From: Rhodococcus sp. IEGM 1379
Lineage (GTDB): Bacteria; Actinomycetota; Actinomycetes; Mycobacteriales; Mycobacteriaceae
NCBI RefSeq assembly: GCF_030056815.1
Contig: NZ_JASHKR010000001.1
Span: 216,082-280,081 of the forward strand
Length of the DNA: 64,000 bases
Direction of reading: 5' to 3'
The position numbers and the translations under genes are program-made. Of the stretch, positions 24,044 to 32,782 are shown piece after piece. The first letter of the stretch is position 1. Every line of letters begins with the position of its first letter. The notes beneath the pieces are model-generated. The model was not told where the DNA came from. It worked only from the letters and a program-made list of their open reading frames with translations, and did not search any database.

Positions 24044-25426
24044 TCAGTTGGACCCGGCAGCGCGTTCGGCCCAAGCCGTGTATCCGCCGACCAGGTCGCT
24101 GACCTTCTCGATACCGTCGGCACGCAACAGTGATGCGGCGACCGACGAGCGCCAACCGCCGGCGCAGTGAACGACGATGGGCTTGTTTCGTGGCAGGTCC
24201 GCGAGTTGGGAACGCAACTGTGCGAGAGGAATCGACTGTGCGCCGTCGATGACACCGAAGTCGTGCTCGCCGGGGTTACGGATGTCGATCAACGTGACCG
24301 CATCCATGTCCAGCAGTTCTTCGAGCTCGAACACCGTGGTGCGCAGCGCGGTGCGGACAAGGTCGGCGAGCGCGTTCGGGAAAGTGCCGTCGGCGTCGAC
24401 GGTGAGGTACCCGATAGCGTTGTCGGATCCGATGCGCGCCAAACGCATCGCCGCATCCTGTTCCTCACCCGGATTGGAGATGAGCACGATGCGCTCCCCG
24501 ATATCGGCGACCATGCCGCCGGTTTCGGCGAATCTACCGTCGAAACCGACATTGACCGAGCCCCGCAGATGCCCGGCCGCGAAGTCCTCGGGGGTGCGGG
24601 CATCGAGAACACGTGTTCCGCTGGCCATTTCCGTCCGGAGTTCTCCCGGTGAGAGTTCGGAGATGCGCCGATCTTGTTCGAGGAGAGCGCGATTCGACTT
24701 GTTCAAAGCTACGGCGGCAGAGAAGTACCTCGGCACAGCAGGTTGGCCGTCGGTGACCAGAGCGACGAATTCCTCCTCGCTCATCGGCTGCACTGACGGG
24801 TTGGTGCGGCGTTGCTCGCCGAGGGTGGAGGTCAGCTCGGTCGAGAGGTTCTTGCCGCAGGACGATCCCGCACCGTGGGCCGGCATGACGGTCACTGCGT
24901 CGGGCAAGGTCAGCAGCGTCTCATGGACGATGCGGTACATCGCCCGAGCCAGGTCGGTGTTGGTGCCGTCACCGAGATTGGCCAGGTCGGGGCGACCGAC
25001 GTCGCCGATGAACAGAGAATCCCCGGTCAGCACAGCAGTGGGCTCGGCGTCTCGATTCTCGCGAACGAGCAGGCTGATCGACTCCCACGTGTGGCCGGGG
25101 GTGGAGAGGATCTCGATGTCCACCTCCCCCAGCGTCAGGTGCTCGCCGTGACGCAGTCGCCGAATCGGGTAATCGGTGTCCGCGGCGTCGCCGAAACCGA
25201 TCCACGCGCCGGTAGCCTCGACCAACTCGAGGTGACCGGAAACGAAGTCCGCATGAAAGTGCGTGTTGACGACACCCTCGATGGTCAGGCCTAATCGGGC
25301 TGCGTCCTCGAGGTATCCGGTGATGTCGCGGCGCGGGTCGATCACGATAGCGCGGCCGGTGCTCTCGTCGCCGATGAGGTACGACGCGTGCGAGAGGCAC
25401 TCGATGTAGTACTGCTCGAGGATCAT
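24044..25426 (-). CDS. CstB-like persulfide dioxygenase-rhodanese fusion
   Basis: 460 residues from ATG at 25426 with GGAAGG upstream. The first ~240 residues are a metallo-beta-lactamase fold of the ETHE1 type: THFHADFVSGH, STPGHTWES, LTGDSLFIGDVGRPDL, MPAHGAGSSCG. A first rhodanese-like domain (about 265-355) lacks the catalytic Cys (VLISNPGE). A second (about 365-455) has it in VVHCAGGWRSS. This dioxygenase, pseudo-rhodanese, rhodanese order is that of CstB, which turns persulfide into thiosulfate. Two CstR-like operators precede it. It is the first gene of the operon. Confidence 0.92.
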   Translation of the reverse strand: MILEQYYIECLSHASYLIGDESTGRAIVIDPRRDITGYLEDAARLGLTIEGVVNTHFHADFVSGHLELVEATGAWIGFGDAADTDYPIRRLRHGEHLTLGEVDIEILSTPGHTWESISLLVRENRDAEPTAVLTGDSLFIGDVGRPDLANLGDGTNTDLARAMYRIVHETLLTLPDAVTVMPAHGAGSSCGKNLSTELTSTLGEQRRTNPSVQPMSEEEFVALVTDGQPAVPRYFSAAVALNKSNRALLEQDRRISELSPGELRTEMASGTRVLDARTPEDFAAGHLRGSVNVGFDGRFAETGGMVADIGERIVLISNPGEEQDAAMRLARIGSDNAIGYLTVDADGTFPNALADLVRTALRTTVFELEELLDMDAVTLIDIRNPGEHDFGVIDGAQSIPLAQLRSQLADLPRNKPIVVHCAGGWRSSVAASLLRADGIEKVSDLVGGYTAWAERAAGSN

Positions 25427-25472
25427 CGGACAACCTTCCCTGTTCTGTGGAGTGCGATGACTACAGGTTGCC

Positions 25473-25512
25473 ATATACCCCCCAGGGTATGTCAAGTACC
25501 CCGGGGGGTATC
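25473..25512. promoter_or_regulatory. Tandem CstR-type operators before the CstB-like gene
   Basis: Two imperfect palindromes, TATACCCCCCAGGGTATG (within 25473-25492) and GTACCCCGGGGGGTATC (25496-25512), with centres about 21.5 bp apart, close to two helical turns. They match the site at 21515-21540 in their ACCCC/GGGTA arms. They lie 47-86 bp upstream of the CstB-like start, where a repressor would block the promoter. Confidence 0.85.
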
Positions 25513-25891
25513 TATGGATCGCGCGGAAACTCAGGCAGATCGCATATCGCGTGACAGCTGCCGACCCCGGGGGTCGATCTCAAAAGTGAATCCGAGAGAA
25601 AGGGACGCTCTCGGAACGAGTGTTGGGGTTGCCTCACGTAGCGCAGCAACACCCATGAGCGGATTGTTCGCGCCGCTTACCGCGGCCGTCACCATTGCCA
25701 TCGTCGGCGGCTGCCGGCCATGATCTCGGCACCAACCCCTGATCGCCACAGCCCTGCCGGATTGTCGGAGTGATCACCGCGACGGTTGAATCCGCCCGTC
25801 GTCTCGCACACCCGACCGAAGTGGTCGAACGGCGGTTTTCGCGCAGTTCGCCCGTGGTTCGTGGTCTGAGGCCACGCGGATCGCCGCGCTG
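25513..25891. other. Stretch without a clear gene
   Basis: Short frames exist on both strands, for example ATG at 25515 on the plus strand, but none shows a domain. The plus-strand frame ends with a hydrophobic segment (MSGLFAPLTAAVTIAIVGG) that could be coincidence. I annotate no gene. Confidence 0.4.
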
Positions 25892-26784
25892 CTACGCGGC
25901 GAGACGGTGGGCGGTGCGCTGCCCTGGCAGCGACGGCGCAAGCCATTGCACGAGAAGGAATTGGTCGATCCCGAGTTCGGTTCCGGCGTCCATGAGGCTA
26001 TTCGCGAAGGGTTCTGCGCAGATCAAGATGCCCGCGGCGGCGACGAACATCGCAATCACCGTCGTTCGGCGTGCGCGTGTGGGTAGTGCGCCGATGGCGG
26101 CGGCGGTGCCGATCAGTTCGGGTTCTTCGACGTCACCTCGGGTGAGTTTGTAGAGGTAGAAACCAAACCAGGCCAGCAATGCGATTCCGAATACGAGGTG
26201 GATATCGCCGGTGGCGGGAATGAGGAACGCTGCCATGCCGGCGATGAGCAGGAAGCCCACCATCCGATGCCGATGAGCAGTCTGTTCGATCCGGTCATGT
26301 TCGCGGCGGCGTACTGCACGAATGCGGGATCGTGGCCTGCGGTGTAGGCGTAGTACAGGTCGACTGTGTATTCGGGGAGTACGGCGATCAGGGCGAGAAG
26401 GGCGATGGCCAGTCCGCCGGAGATGTCGACCTGCGCTGCTTCGGCGGCCCAGGCGAGGATGAAGCTGGCTGCAGCGGCAGCGTACACAGCAAGGGCGAGG
26501 ACCGGGTTGAAGTGCATCCCGGAAATCCGCATGACCAGGGCAGGGGCAATGAATACGACTGTGATCAGTAGTGGGCGAAACAGTGTTCGTCTCAGGTTAC
26601 GGGCCTGTTCGAGAGCGTTGGCCGATGCTCGCCTCGGGTCAGCGGCCGGTGACACCCCGACTCGGATTGGAGAGTCTTCGGCCAACGCATGGTCTGTTGG
26701 ACCGAAGGTCTCGCTCGCCGATTCGCCTGTTGGTATCTGGCGTGTCGGTGGATGACCGGGCGCACGCGCCGGTATGTCGACCAT
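25892..26784 (-). pseudogene. Sodium/calcium antiporter, frameshifted and truncated
   Basis: From ATG at 26784 with GGGAG upstream, the frame encodes the N-terminal half of a CaCA-family exchanger: RPLLITVVFIAPALVMRISGMHFNPVLALAVYAAAAASFILAWAAEAAQVDISGGLAIALLALIAVLPEY, then YAAANMTGSNRLLIGIGW. At about 26250 the frame breaks and continues in another (GFLLIAGMAAFLIPATGDIHLVFGIALLAWFGFYLYK). It stops at 25892 after FLLVQWLAP, where the second alpha-repeat should begin. One frameshift plus loss of the C-terminal half make it non-functional. Confidence 0.8.
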
Positions 26785-27095
26785 CCGCTCCCTGCGACCG
26801 TCTGACTGTCGCCGGGATGAACTACTCCCCTTCGGTAGCAACGATAGGGACCCAATTCTGTTGCGCAACTTACGGTATCAACCGAATTCGTTTGTCCTCC
26901 TCGGGCATCTCGCCGCATTTCCGACCCGGCCGACACCGGTTCACAGCACTCAAATGGTGTACCGAGATGGCCGACCGTTTCGCGGTCTGGCAGGAGGTCA
27001 CCGCGACTGACGCCGCCGCCTGAAAGTGAACTGCCCGGCAATGTCCCGTAACAGACTGTCCCAAACAAGCTTCACAGCTAAGCTTTTCGATTAAC

Positions 27096-27284
27096 GTGTC
27101 AGTGCCGCTGTCAGCGCTATATCTGACCGGCGGCTCGTCGCGAATCCCGCGGGTGCATCGACGTCTCGCAGCGCTCGGCCCGATCGCTACCCTCGCCGAC
27201 CGGGAAACAGTGGTCGCGCAGGGCGCGCTGATCGGTATGGACTCCCCACGTGATTTCACGAACCCGCAGCTCGCAGCAGCGCAT
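27096..27284 (+). pseudogene. Hsp70-family protein, internal fragment
   Basis: The frame reads LYLTGGSSRIPRVHRRLAAL, then GPIATLADRETVVAQGAL. This is the phosphate-2/adenosine end of the Hsp70 ATPase domain (LTGGSSRIP and VAQGAL are family marks). Nothing of the N-terminal ATPase lobe or the substrate domain is present. The fragment ends in transposase-like sequence. It is a relic. Confidence 0.75.
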
Positions 27285-27288
27285 TCGG

Positions 27289-27390
27289 CATGTTCGGGCC
27301 GACCGATGGCTCCCGCAGGCTGCGGCGGAGGACACCCCGCCTGGTGACAAGTGGCATCTCGATGAGGTGTTCGTCAAGATCGGCGGAGTC
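27289..27390 (+). mobile_element. IS6-family transposase fragment
   Basis: A short piece with FGPT, RRLRRRTPR and, one frame over, PGDKWHLDEVFVKIGGV. GDxWHLDEVFVKI holds the first catalytic Asp of IS6/IS26-type DDE transposases. It has one frameshift and no ends or remaining catalytic residues, so it is dead. Confidence 0.75.
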
Positions 27391-27440
27391 CGTTGCACCC
27401 GAAAACAGCTGCACCCCAAGCAACTTGACAACGCTTCGCG

Positions 27441-27572
27441 AAGCTCGGCGACCTGCACGCCGGAATCGACGACACCACCTTCTCACTGACCCCCTCCGAA
27501 TGGGCCGACCGCGACGAAGCCGACCGCGACGAAGCCGAGGGTGCCGAAGATCGGGGTGGGACGGAGAACTGA
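27441..27572 (+). pseudogene. C-terminal tail of an unidentified protein
   Basis: Frame KLGDLHAGIDDTTFSLTPSE then WADRDEADRDEAEGAEDRGG and TEN stop. It contains a direct repeat of GACCGCGACGAAGCC. It has no start of its own. It looks like the acidic tail of a larger gene left after a rearrangement. Not identified. Confidence 0.4.
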
Positions 27573-27725
27573 TGTGTCGTCGCCGTACCGATCACGCTGG
27601 CACCCAACGAATAAGCATTTATCATCCCACCGCGGCCACCCGGCTTGCTAGGGTCTAGAGACACGGTTCTCCAGAAGGCCAAACGACCACCGGACACCCC
27701 GTCCGGCGCTGAGAAGGTGACGAGC

Positions 27726-29417
27726 TTGAGTACCGCAGAACGGGTATGGCTCGATAGTTACGCCGAAGGCGTGCCGGCGGATATCGAACTGCCCGAAGGT
27801 TCGCTGGTCGACATGTTCGACACGTCGGTGGCACGATTCGGATCCACCCCCGCGCTTGAATTCTTCGGGGCCGAACTCACCTATTCCGAGCTCGACAATC
27901 GAGTCCAGTTGGCCGCCGAAGGGCTACGGCGTCTCGGCGTCAGCCGCGGAGATCGAGTGGCCCTGGTCCTGCCCAACTGTCCCGAGCATGTGGTGGCGTT
28001 CTATGCCGTCCTACGCATCGGCGGTATCGTAGTCGAGCACAATCCGCTCTATACCGCCGAGGAGATGAACCACCAGTTCGCCGACCACGGCGCGAAGGTG
28101 GCCGTGGCCTGGGACAAGGTGTGCCCGATGCTTCAGGAACTATCCGGCGCCACCGCCCTCGAACACGTCGTCGCGGTGAACATCACGCAATCGATGCCGT
28201 TGTCCAAACGGCTGACGCTCGCCTTGCCGGTCCCGAAGGCACGCACATTGAGGAAGGCGCTCACCGCGCCGGCGCCGGATGCCATACCGTGGAAGCGGCT
28301 ACTCGCCGACGGAACGCTCGACCCCGCATATCCGCGGCCCGCGGTCGGCGACCTGGCGGCGATCCAATACACGAGCGGTACCACGGGAACACCCAAAGGC
28401 GCCAAGCTCACACACCTCAATCTCGCCGCCAACGCCGCACAGGGACGTGCATGGGTTCCCGGGCTTGTCGACGGCAAGGAGGTGGTCTACGCGGTCCTGC
28501 CCATGTTCCACGCCTACGGACTCACACTGTGCCTGACGTTTTCGATGAGCATCGGCGCCCGACTCGTGCTGTTCCCGAAATTCGACGTCGACCTGGTGCT
28601 GGCTGCAGCGAAGAAGCACCCACCCACATTCATGCCCGCGGTGCCGCCGATCTACGAGCGGCTCGCCCACGCGGCAAGGAAACGAGGCGTGGACCTGACG
28701 TCGGCGCGTTTCTCCATCTCCGGTGCGATGCCGCTGCCGACCGAGACGCTCGACCTGTGGGAAGCGGTGACCGGTGGCCTACTCGTCGAGGGGTACGGCC
28801 TCACCGAAACTTCCCCGGTTGCGATCGGCAACCCCATCGGACTCTCGCGTCGCCCGGGCGCTGTGGGAGTTCCCTTCCCCAGCACAGACATTCGCGTTGT
28901 TGATCCCGACAACCCCGCCGAGGATATGAAACCCGGTGAGCGCGGCGAACTGCTGATCCGAGGACCACAGGTGTTCTCCGGCTACTGGAACAAACCTCAG
29001 CAGACCGCCGAGTCGCTACTCGAGGGCGGCTGGTTCCGGACCGGCGACATCGTCGAGGTCGATCCCGACGGCTTCGTCACCGTCGTGGACCGGATCAAGG
29101 AACTGATCATCACCGGCGGATTCAATGTCATGCCATCCGAAGTCGAGGCGGCCCTGCGACAATTCCGGGGAGTGGCCGATGTGGCCGTGGTCGGCCTGCC
29201 GACCGCGGGCGGCAGCGAGGAAGTGGTCGCGGCAGTCCTGCTGGACGAGGGTGTGTCGAAGGACAACTTCGACGTCGACGCGGCGCGCGAGCATTGCCGC
29301 AAGAATCTGACGGCATACAAGGTGCCGCGGCGGATCGTCGTGGTCGAGGATCTGCCACGCTCCCAGCTCGGGAAAGTGCTTCGCCGACTGGTGCGCGATT
29401 CCCTGCTCAGCGATTGA
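27726..29417 (+). CDS. Long-chain fatty acyl-CoA ligase (FadD-type)
   Basis: 563 residues from TTG at 27726, with AAGGTGA upstream (GTG at 27717 is an alternative). It activates fatty acids to acyl-CoA through an acyl-adenylate. The AMP-binding motif is YTSGTTGTPKGAKLTH. Further motifs are VLPMFHAYGLTL, GYGLTETSP, GWFRTGDIVEVDPDGF and DRIKELIITGGFNVMPSEVE, with the C-terminal catalytic Lys in LPRSQLGKVLRR. All core motifs are intact. It stands between gene relics and is one of the intact genes of the region. The chain-length preference cannot be read. Confidence 0.93.
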   Translation: MSTAERVWLDSYAEGVPADIELPEGSLVDMFDTSVARFGSTPALEFFGAELTYSELDNRVQLAAEGLRRLGVSRGDRVALVLPNCPEHVVAFYAVLRIGGIVVEHNPLYTAEEMNHQFADHGAKVAVAWDKVCPMLQELSGATALEHVVAVNITQSMPLSKRLTLALPVPKARTLRKALTAPAPDAIPWKRLLADGTLDPAYPRPAVGDLAAIQYTSGTTGTPKGAKLTHLNLAANAAQGRAWVPGLVDGKEVVYAVLPMFHAYGLTLCLTFSMSIGARLVLFPKFDVDLVLAAAKKHPPTFMPAVPPIYERLAHAARKRGVDLTSARFSISGAMPLPTETLDLWEAVTGGLLVEGYGLTETSPVAIGNPIGLSRRPGAVGVPFPSTDIRVVDPDNPAEDMKPGERGELLIRGPQVFSGYWNKPQQTAESLLEGGWFRTGDIVEVDPDGFVTVVDRIKELIITGGFNVMPSEVEAALRQFRGVADVAVVGLPTAGGSEEVVAAVLLDEGVSKDNFDVDAAREHCRKNLTAYKVPRRIVVVEDLPRSQLGKVLRRLVRDSLLSD

Positions 29418-30023
29418 GCCAGGGCCATCCCCCTCGCCACGTGCCCCCAGCCGCCCCGCCCCCACCCGCCGCAGGGGTGCCATTCGGGGCGGCGCAGGTC
29501 AGCGGCCGGTCCGCTCGTCCCCCATCACCTGATTATTCAAATATTTCGATTGCCGGTGCGTGGTTCCTTTGGATTGCCGTGGGTGTGCTCGGATGTTGCT
29601 CTAATCTGCTGTTCGCGTACGGTTCCTGTTCGGATTGACTCGCGTCCGGGCCACGGTCGACCGCGGGTGTGTGGATGTTGATGATGTCGCGCAGTTTGCG
29701 CAGTTGGTTACCGTCGGCGGCTTTGACTGCGTCGATCACTGACTGATCGAGCGTGGACGGCGACTGTTTTGCTTCGGCAACGGGTTCAACGTCGATGGGT
29801 TCGATGTCGACGCCATTTCGGTTTGTTCACCGCCTATTTCCTCCTGTTAGTTGCCTCCTGTTAGTTGCCTCCTGTTAGGTCAGCGTCCAACACGGCCGCT
29901 TCTCTCAGGGTTGCACCGTCTCCCGTCACTGCGACTTGATTGGTGTCTGTGAGAACGGCAATCCACTCGTCGTGTCCGACTCGACACGCGAAATGATCCA
30001 ACTTTTGAGAGAGGGAGTTTGAA
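29418..30023. repeat. Mostly non-coding; 14-bp tandem repeat carrying ribosome-binding sites
   Basis: At 29840-29878 CCTCCTGTTAGTTG occurs twice in full and once partly. On the minus strand each copy carries AGGAGG, and the last lies just before a GTG at about 29833. A minus-strand frame to 29533 (containing SVIDAVKAADGNQLRKLRDIINIHTP) could belong to that start, but only after a frame change. The rest shows nothing recognisable. Confidence 0.6.
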
Positions 30024-30143
30024 ATGCCTCAGGAAGCCCCCATCACTATCGACGACGATGCGATCCATAAGGACGAGTTCACCAGCGAGCGCGGCGAGAA
30101 GTACGAAGTCGGCTACCTGCCGGACGCGAACGCCTCCGAGTAG
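30024..30143 (+). CDS. Small acidic ORF with strong ribosome site
   Basis: 39 residues, MPQEAPITIDDDAIHKDEFT then SERGEKYEVGYLPDANASE. The start is preceded by GAGAGAGGGAG. After the TAG a second frame continues with plausible protein sequence (EDQAATVASGKSDFGIAVNW, RLGDNGWNGTSPDVQRVAA) to a TAG near 30324, so this may be a longer gene broken by a one-base frameshift at about 30140. The family is not recognised. It could instead be a true small protein. Confidence 0.45.
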   Translation: MPQEAPITIDDDAIHKDEFTSERGEKYEVGYLPDANASE

Positions 30144-30324
30144 AGGACCAGGCCGCCACAGTTGCATCGGGCAAGAGTGACTTCGGCATTGCCGTGAACT
30201 GGCGCCTTGGAGACAATGGCTGGAACGGCACCAGCCCCGATGTCCAGAGAGTCGCGGCGACCACTATCTTCGATTCAACTCCGTGGAGCCCAATTTCGTC
30301 TGCATCACGGGCACCTGACGCCTA

Positions 30325-30761
30325 GAGCAGGTTCAGCGCCACACACGGTCGCGACGTCACGATGGAGGCCCCCGGTTCGGAGCCCTTCGGGAGATACTGG
30401 CGGAGTAAGCCGTTGGATACTCCTATGAAGCTCACTGAACAACCATGGTCGTACCGACTGCCTTTTGGAAAGGTGGTTGGTGCTGAACCCAGTAGCCGCT
30501 GGGCCACTGCTGTAAATGCTCGCCCTTCGAGGGCCGATAGCAGTACCGCAGGACCCGGCGGCCCGGCGCCCCGACTGGCGATAGGGCCATGCGCTTCGAG
30601 CGCCGTCTTGCCGCCGGACAGACCACGCCACGTAGTCAGATGATTGCCCGCCAAGTGATCCGAGGTCCCCAAAGTAATGACCGCCGACCCTACTGACATC
30701 CCACGACAGTGAGTGAACTCAGAAGGGACCTAGCAAACGCCCCCAGTCACTGGAGACAACG
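30325..30761. other. Unassigned stretch with long antisense open frames
   Basis: All three overlapping frames here lack ribosome sites and known motifs. The sequence has many short inverted repeats (for example CGGAGCCCTTCGGGAG near 30380 and GCTCGCCCTTCGAGGGC near 30520). It may hold a structured RNA, the end of a mobile element, or nothing. Confidence 0.3.
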
Positions 30762-30820
30762 ATGAGCATTCTCTCGCCCGCCAGGCACTGCTACCGTCAC
30801 TGCCCGACTGGTCCGATCTG

Positions 30821-31210
30821 ATGGCGAGGTTCGAGGCGATGCCCTCGTGGACCTCCCTCGAAGGCCACATGATCCGCGTCGAGGAACACCTCGACAACGG
30901 CCGCGACACCCTCCGCGCCGAACTCCCCGGTGTGAATCCGGACAAAGAGGTCGACATCAGCGTCCGAGACGGAAAGCTGACGATCAAGGCGGAACGCACC
31001 GAACAGCAGCAAGAAGGCACCCGGTCGGAATCCCACTACTGCAGTTTCTACCGATCCATGCCCCTTCCTGCCGGCACGAAGGAAGACGACATCGACGTCA
31101 CCTACGACTACGGCATCCTGACGGTCACGATGCCGGTCACCGACACCTGGGAACCGGAAAAGCACGTCGAAATCAAGAAAACCACCCCCAGCGCCGGCAA
31201 AGGCACCTGA
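30821..31210 (+). CDS. Hsp20/alpha-crystallin small heat-shock protein
   Basis: 129 residues with the alpha-crystallin domain from MIRVEEHLDNGRDTLRAELPG through VDISVRDGKLTIKAER to YDYGILTVTMPV. It holds unfolding proteins in oligomers, like mycobacterial HspX. ATG at 30821 is the first start in frame. Upstream in the same frame lies LLPSLPDWSDL, which belongs to the usual N-terminus, and in another frame ATG at 30762 gives MSILSPARH after GGAGA. So the original start seems lost to a frameshift near 30785, and the present protein would lack about 20 N-terminal residues. Confidence 0.8.
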   Translation: MARFEAMPSWTSLEGHMIRVEEHLDNGRDTLRAELPGVNPDKEVDISVRDGKLTIKAERTEQQQEGTRSESHYCSFYRSMPLPAGTKEDDIDVTYDYGILTVTMPVTDTWEPEKHVEIKKTTPSAGKGT

Positions 31211-31337
31211 CCGGCGCGGGATGTGCCCGGATCGATTCCAATGAGGATCGGCACCCCGACGGCAAATCGGATCGCTACGGCAGATCACCCCGAAAGACCG
31301 GATAACCCGCCCACCCAAGGCCCCAATCGAGGGCAAC

Positions 31338-31520
31338 ATGTCCAGGACGATCATCCCGATCATCGGAGCCCTGTGGCTTGCACTCGCCGCGATCGGCGCC
31401 TACCTGCCGGCCAGTGTGGTCACCGGGCCCGGAAACCGCTCAACACTTTCGGTCCCGGAGTATGAAACCCATTGTTTAACAACCCCTTCGGAGAACAATT
31501 ACCATGCCCACCGCACATGA
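31338..31520 (+). CDS. Short membrane peptide
   Basis: 60 residues starting MSRTIIPIIGALWLALAAIG, with one hydrophobic helix and then a hydrophilic tail without features. It lies between Hsp20 and the GNAT gene. It may be the N-terminal stump of a membrane protein, since the tail shows no conserved pattern and overlaps the next small frame. Weakly supported. Confidence 0.3.
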   Translation: MSRTIIPIIGALWLALAAIGAYLPASVVTGPGNRSTLSVPEYETHCLTTPSENNYHAHRT

Positions 31521-31545
31521 CATCATGCACACCGGTGCGACCTGA
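31504..31545 (+). pseudogene. Remnant of a CBS-domain (Hrp1-like) gene start
   Basis: ATG at 31504 with CGGAGA upstream gives MPTAHDIMHTGAT and a TGA at 31543-31545. This resembles the first residues of Hrp1-type CBS proteins (MTTARDIMNAG). The stop overlaps the start of the next gene as TGATG. It may now act only as a short translated leader for the GNAT gene. Confidence 0.5.
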
Positions 31546-32120
31546 TGCCCAGTTCAAAGACCAACACCGCGATCCCCGGCGTCACCATCCGCACCCTCAC
31601 CCCAGGCGACCGTGACGCGGTCGTGCACCTGCACGAGCAGATGTCCGCCCAGGACACCCACCTCAGGTTCTTCGCTCCGCGCCCGAGGCACCTCGGCGAG
31701 TTCGCGGCCCAGCTATGCCGACGGGACTACGCACACCTCGCTCTCGGAGCCTTCGAAGGTCACGAACTCGGCGGCGTCGCCAACTACGTCGTCACTGATA
31801 CCACTCCGGGATGTATCAGCGCCGAGATTGCACTCGCCGTGGCCAGTCACGAACAACAACACGGCATCGGCACCGCGCTGGTCCTGCGACTCGGGGCCGC
31901 CGCCTACTTCCGCGGTGTGGCACATCTGACCGCCGAGATCCTCGCCGAAAACACACTCATGCTCGCGATCATCACCGAACAGGGTTGGGGCGATGCACTT
32001 CACCGCCACGGCGCAGCGGTGCACTTCGACCTCGAACTGGTCTCGCACCGAGAGTTGCACTCGGACATACCCGACCTTCCGCAAGACGGACCCTCAGGCC
32101 GAGCCATCCGAAAAGGCTGA
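31545..32120 (+). CDS. GNAT-family N-acetyltransferase
   Basis: 191 residues. The GNAT fold is seen in TIRTLTPGDRDAVVHLHEQMS, EIALAVASHEQQHGIGTALVLRLGAAAYFRG and LTAEILAENTLMLAIITEQGW; the motif-A acetyl-CoA loop is QQHGIGTAL. It resembles the acetyltransferase domain of actinobacterial Pat-type protein acetylases that act on acyl-CoA synthetases. The substrate is not known. It is coupled to the upstream 13-codon frame by TGATG. Confidence 0.85.
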   Translation: MPSSKTNTAIPGVTIRTLTPGDRDAVVHLHEQMSAQDTHLRFFAPRPRHLGEFAAQLCRRDYAHLALGAFEGHELGGVANYVVTDTTPGCISAEIALAVASHEQQHGIGTALVLRLGAAAYFRGVAHLTAEILAENTLMLAIITEQGWGDALHRHGAAVHFDLELVSHRELHSDIPDLPQDGPSGRAIRKG

Positions 32121-32273
32121 CGTTGGCGGCGCGGTATTCGACACGACTACTGGCCTTCTGACGACAGCCGAATTGCCAGCCAAGAGCAAACAACTCGCAC
32201 CCGCATCGCCGCACTCCACACCGGCCGCAAAACAGCGAAAACCTCTCCCGATATTCAAAGGAGACTCAAATAC

Positions 32274-32672
32274 ATGACGCCCGCGGAGGAAGAACGTCAC
32301 CTGGTCCGAGTCGCAGACCGTCTGTTGTCGAAATTTCCGCACGCCACCGCCGAAGCAGCGAACGCGGCGGTTACAGACGCCCATGCACGCTTCGACGGCA
32401 AACGCATCAGGGAGTACGTGCTCTTGCTCGTCGAGCGGCGGGCCGGCGAAGCACTCGCAAGGGAAGAGGCCGCTTCGGCCGCACGTTCCCACAACCACCA
32501 CCAACCGAAACCGACCGAGGCTACGTCGACGCCGTTCTGCATAGATCAACTTCGGTGCCACCCGCACTCCGGCCGCGATCAGATTTCTCTCGAGGCGCCG
32601 ACTCAGGCACCGGGACACAAGCCACGAAGGCGAATGAGCGATGGAGCGAACCAGTCGACCTATCAATCGTGA
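32274..32672 (+). CDS. Three-helix bundle dimerisation domain protein
   Basis: 132 residues from ATG at 32274 with AAAGGAGA upstream. The first ~65 residues match the three-helix bundle family seen with actinobacterial stress genes: EERHLVRVADRLLSKFP, AANAAVTDAHARFDGKRIREYVLLLVERRAGEAL. After about residue 75 the sequence becomes low-quality (Pro/His-rich), so the C-terminus may be an out-of-frame extension or a disordered tail. It probably dimerises; the target is unknown. Confidence 0.65.
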   Translation: MTPAEEERHLVRVADRLLSKFPHATAEAANAAVTDAHARFDGKRIREYVLLLVERRAGEALAREEAASAARSHNHHQPKPTEATSTPFCIDQLRCHPHSGRDQISLEAPTQAPGHKPRRRMSDGANQSTYQS

Positions 32673-32782
32673 CACTGGCTCGCAGATCTGGCGTTTGTTC
32701 GCATCGGAGAACGATCTTGCGCCGATCCAATCGTTGTACGGCTGCGGCTACTGTTTTGCCACTACTCGTCAAGGCTGCGGGA

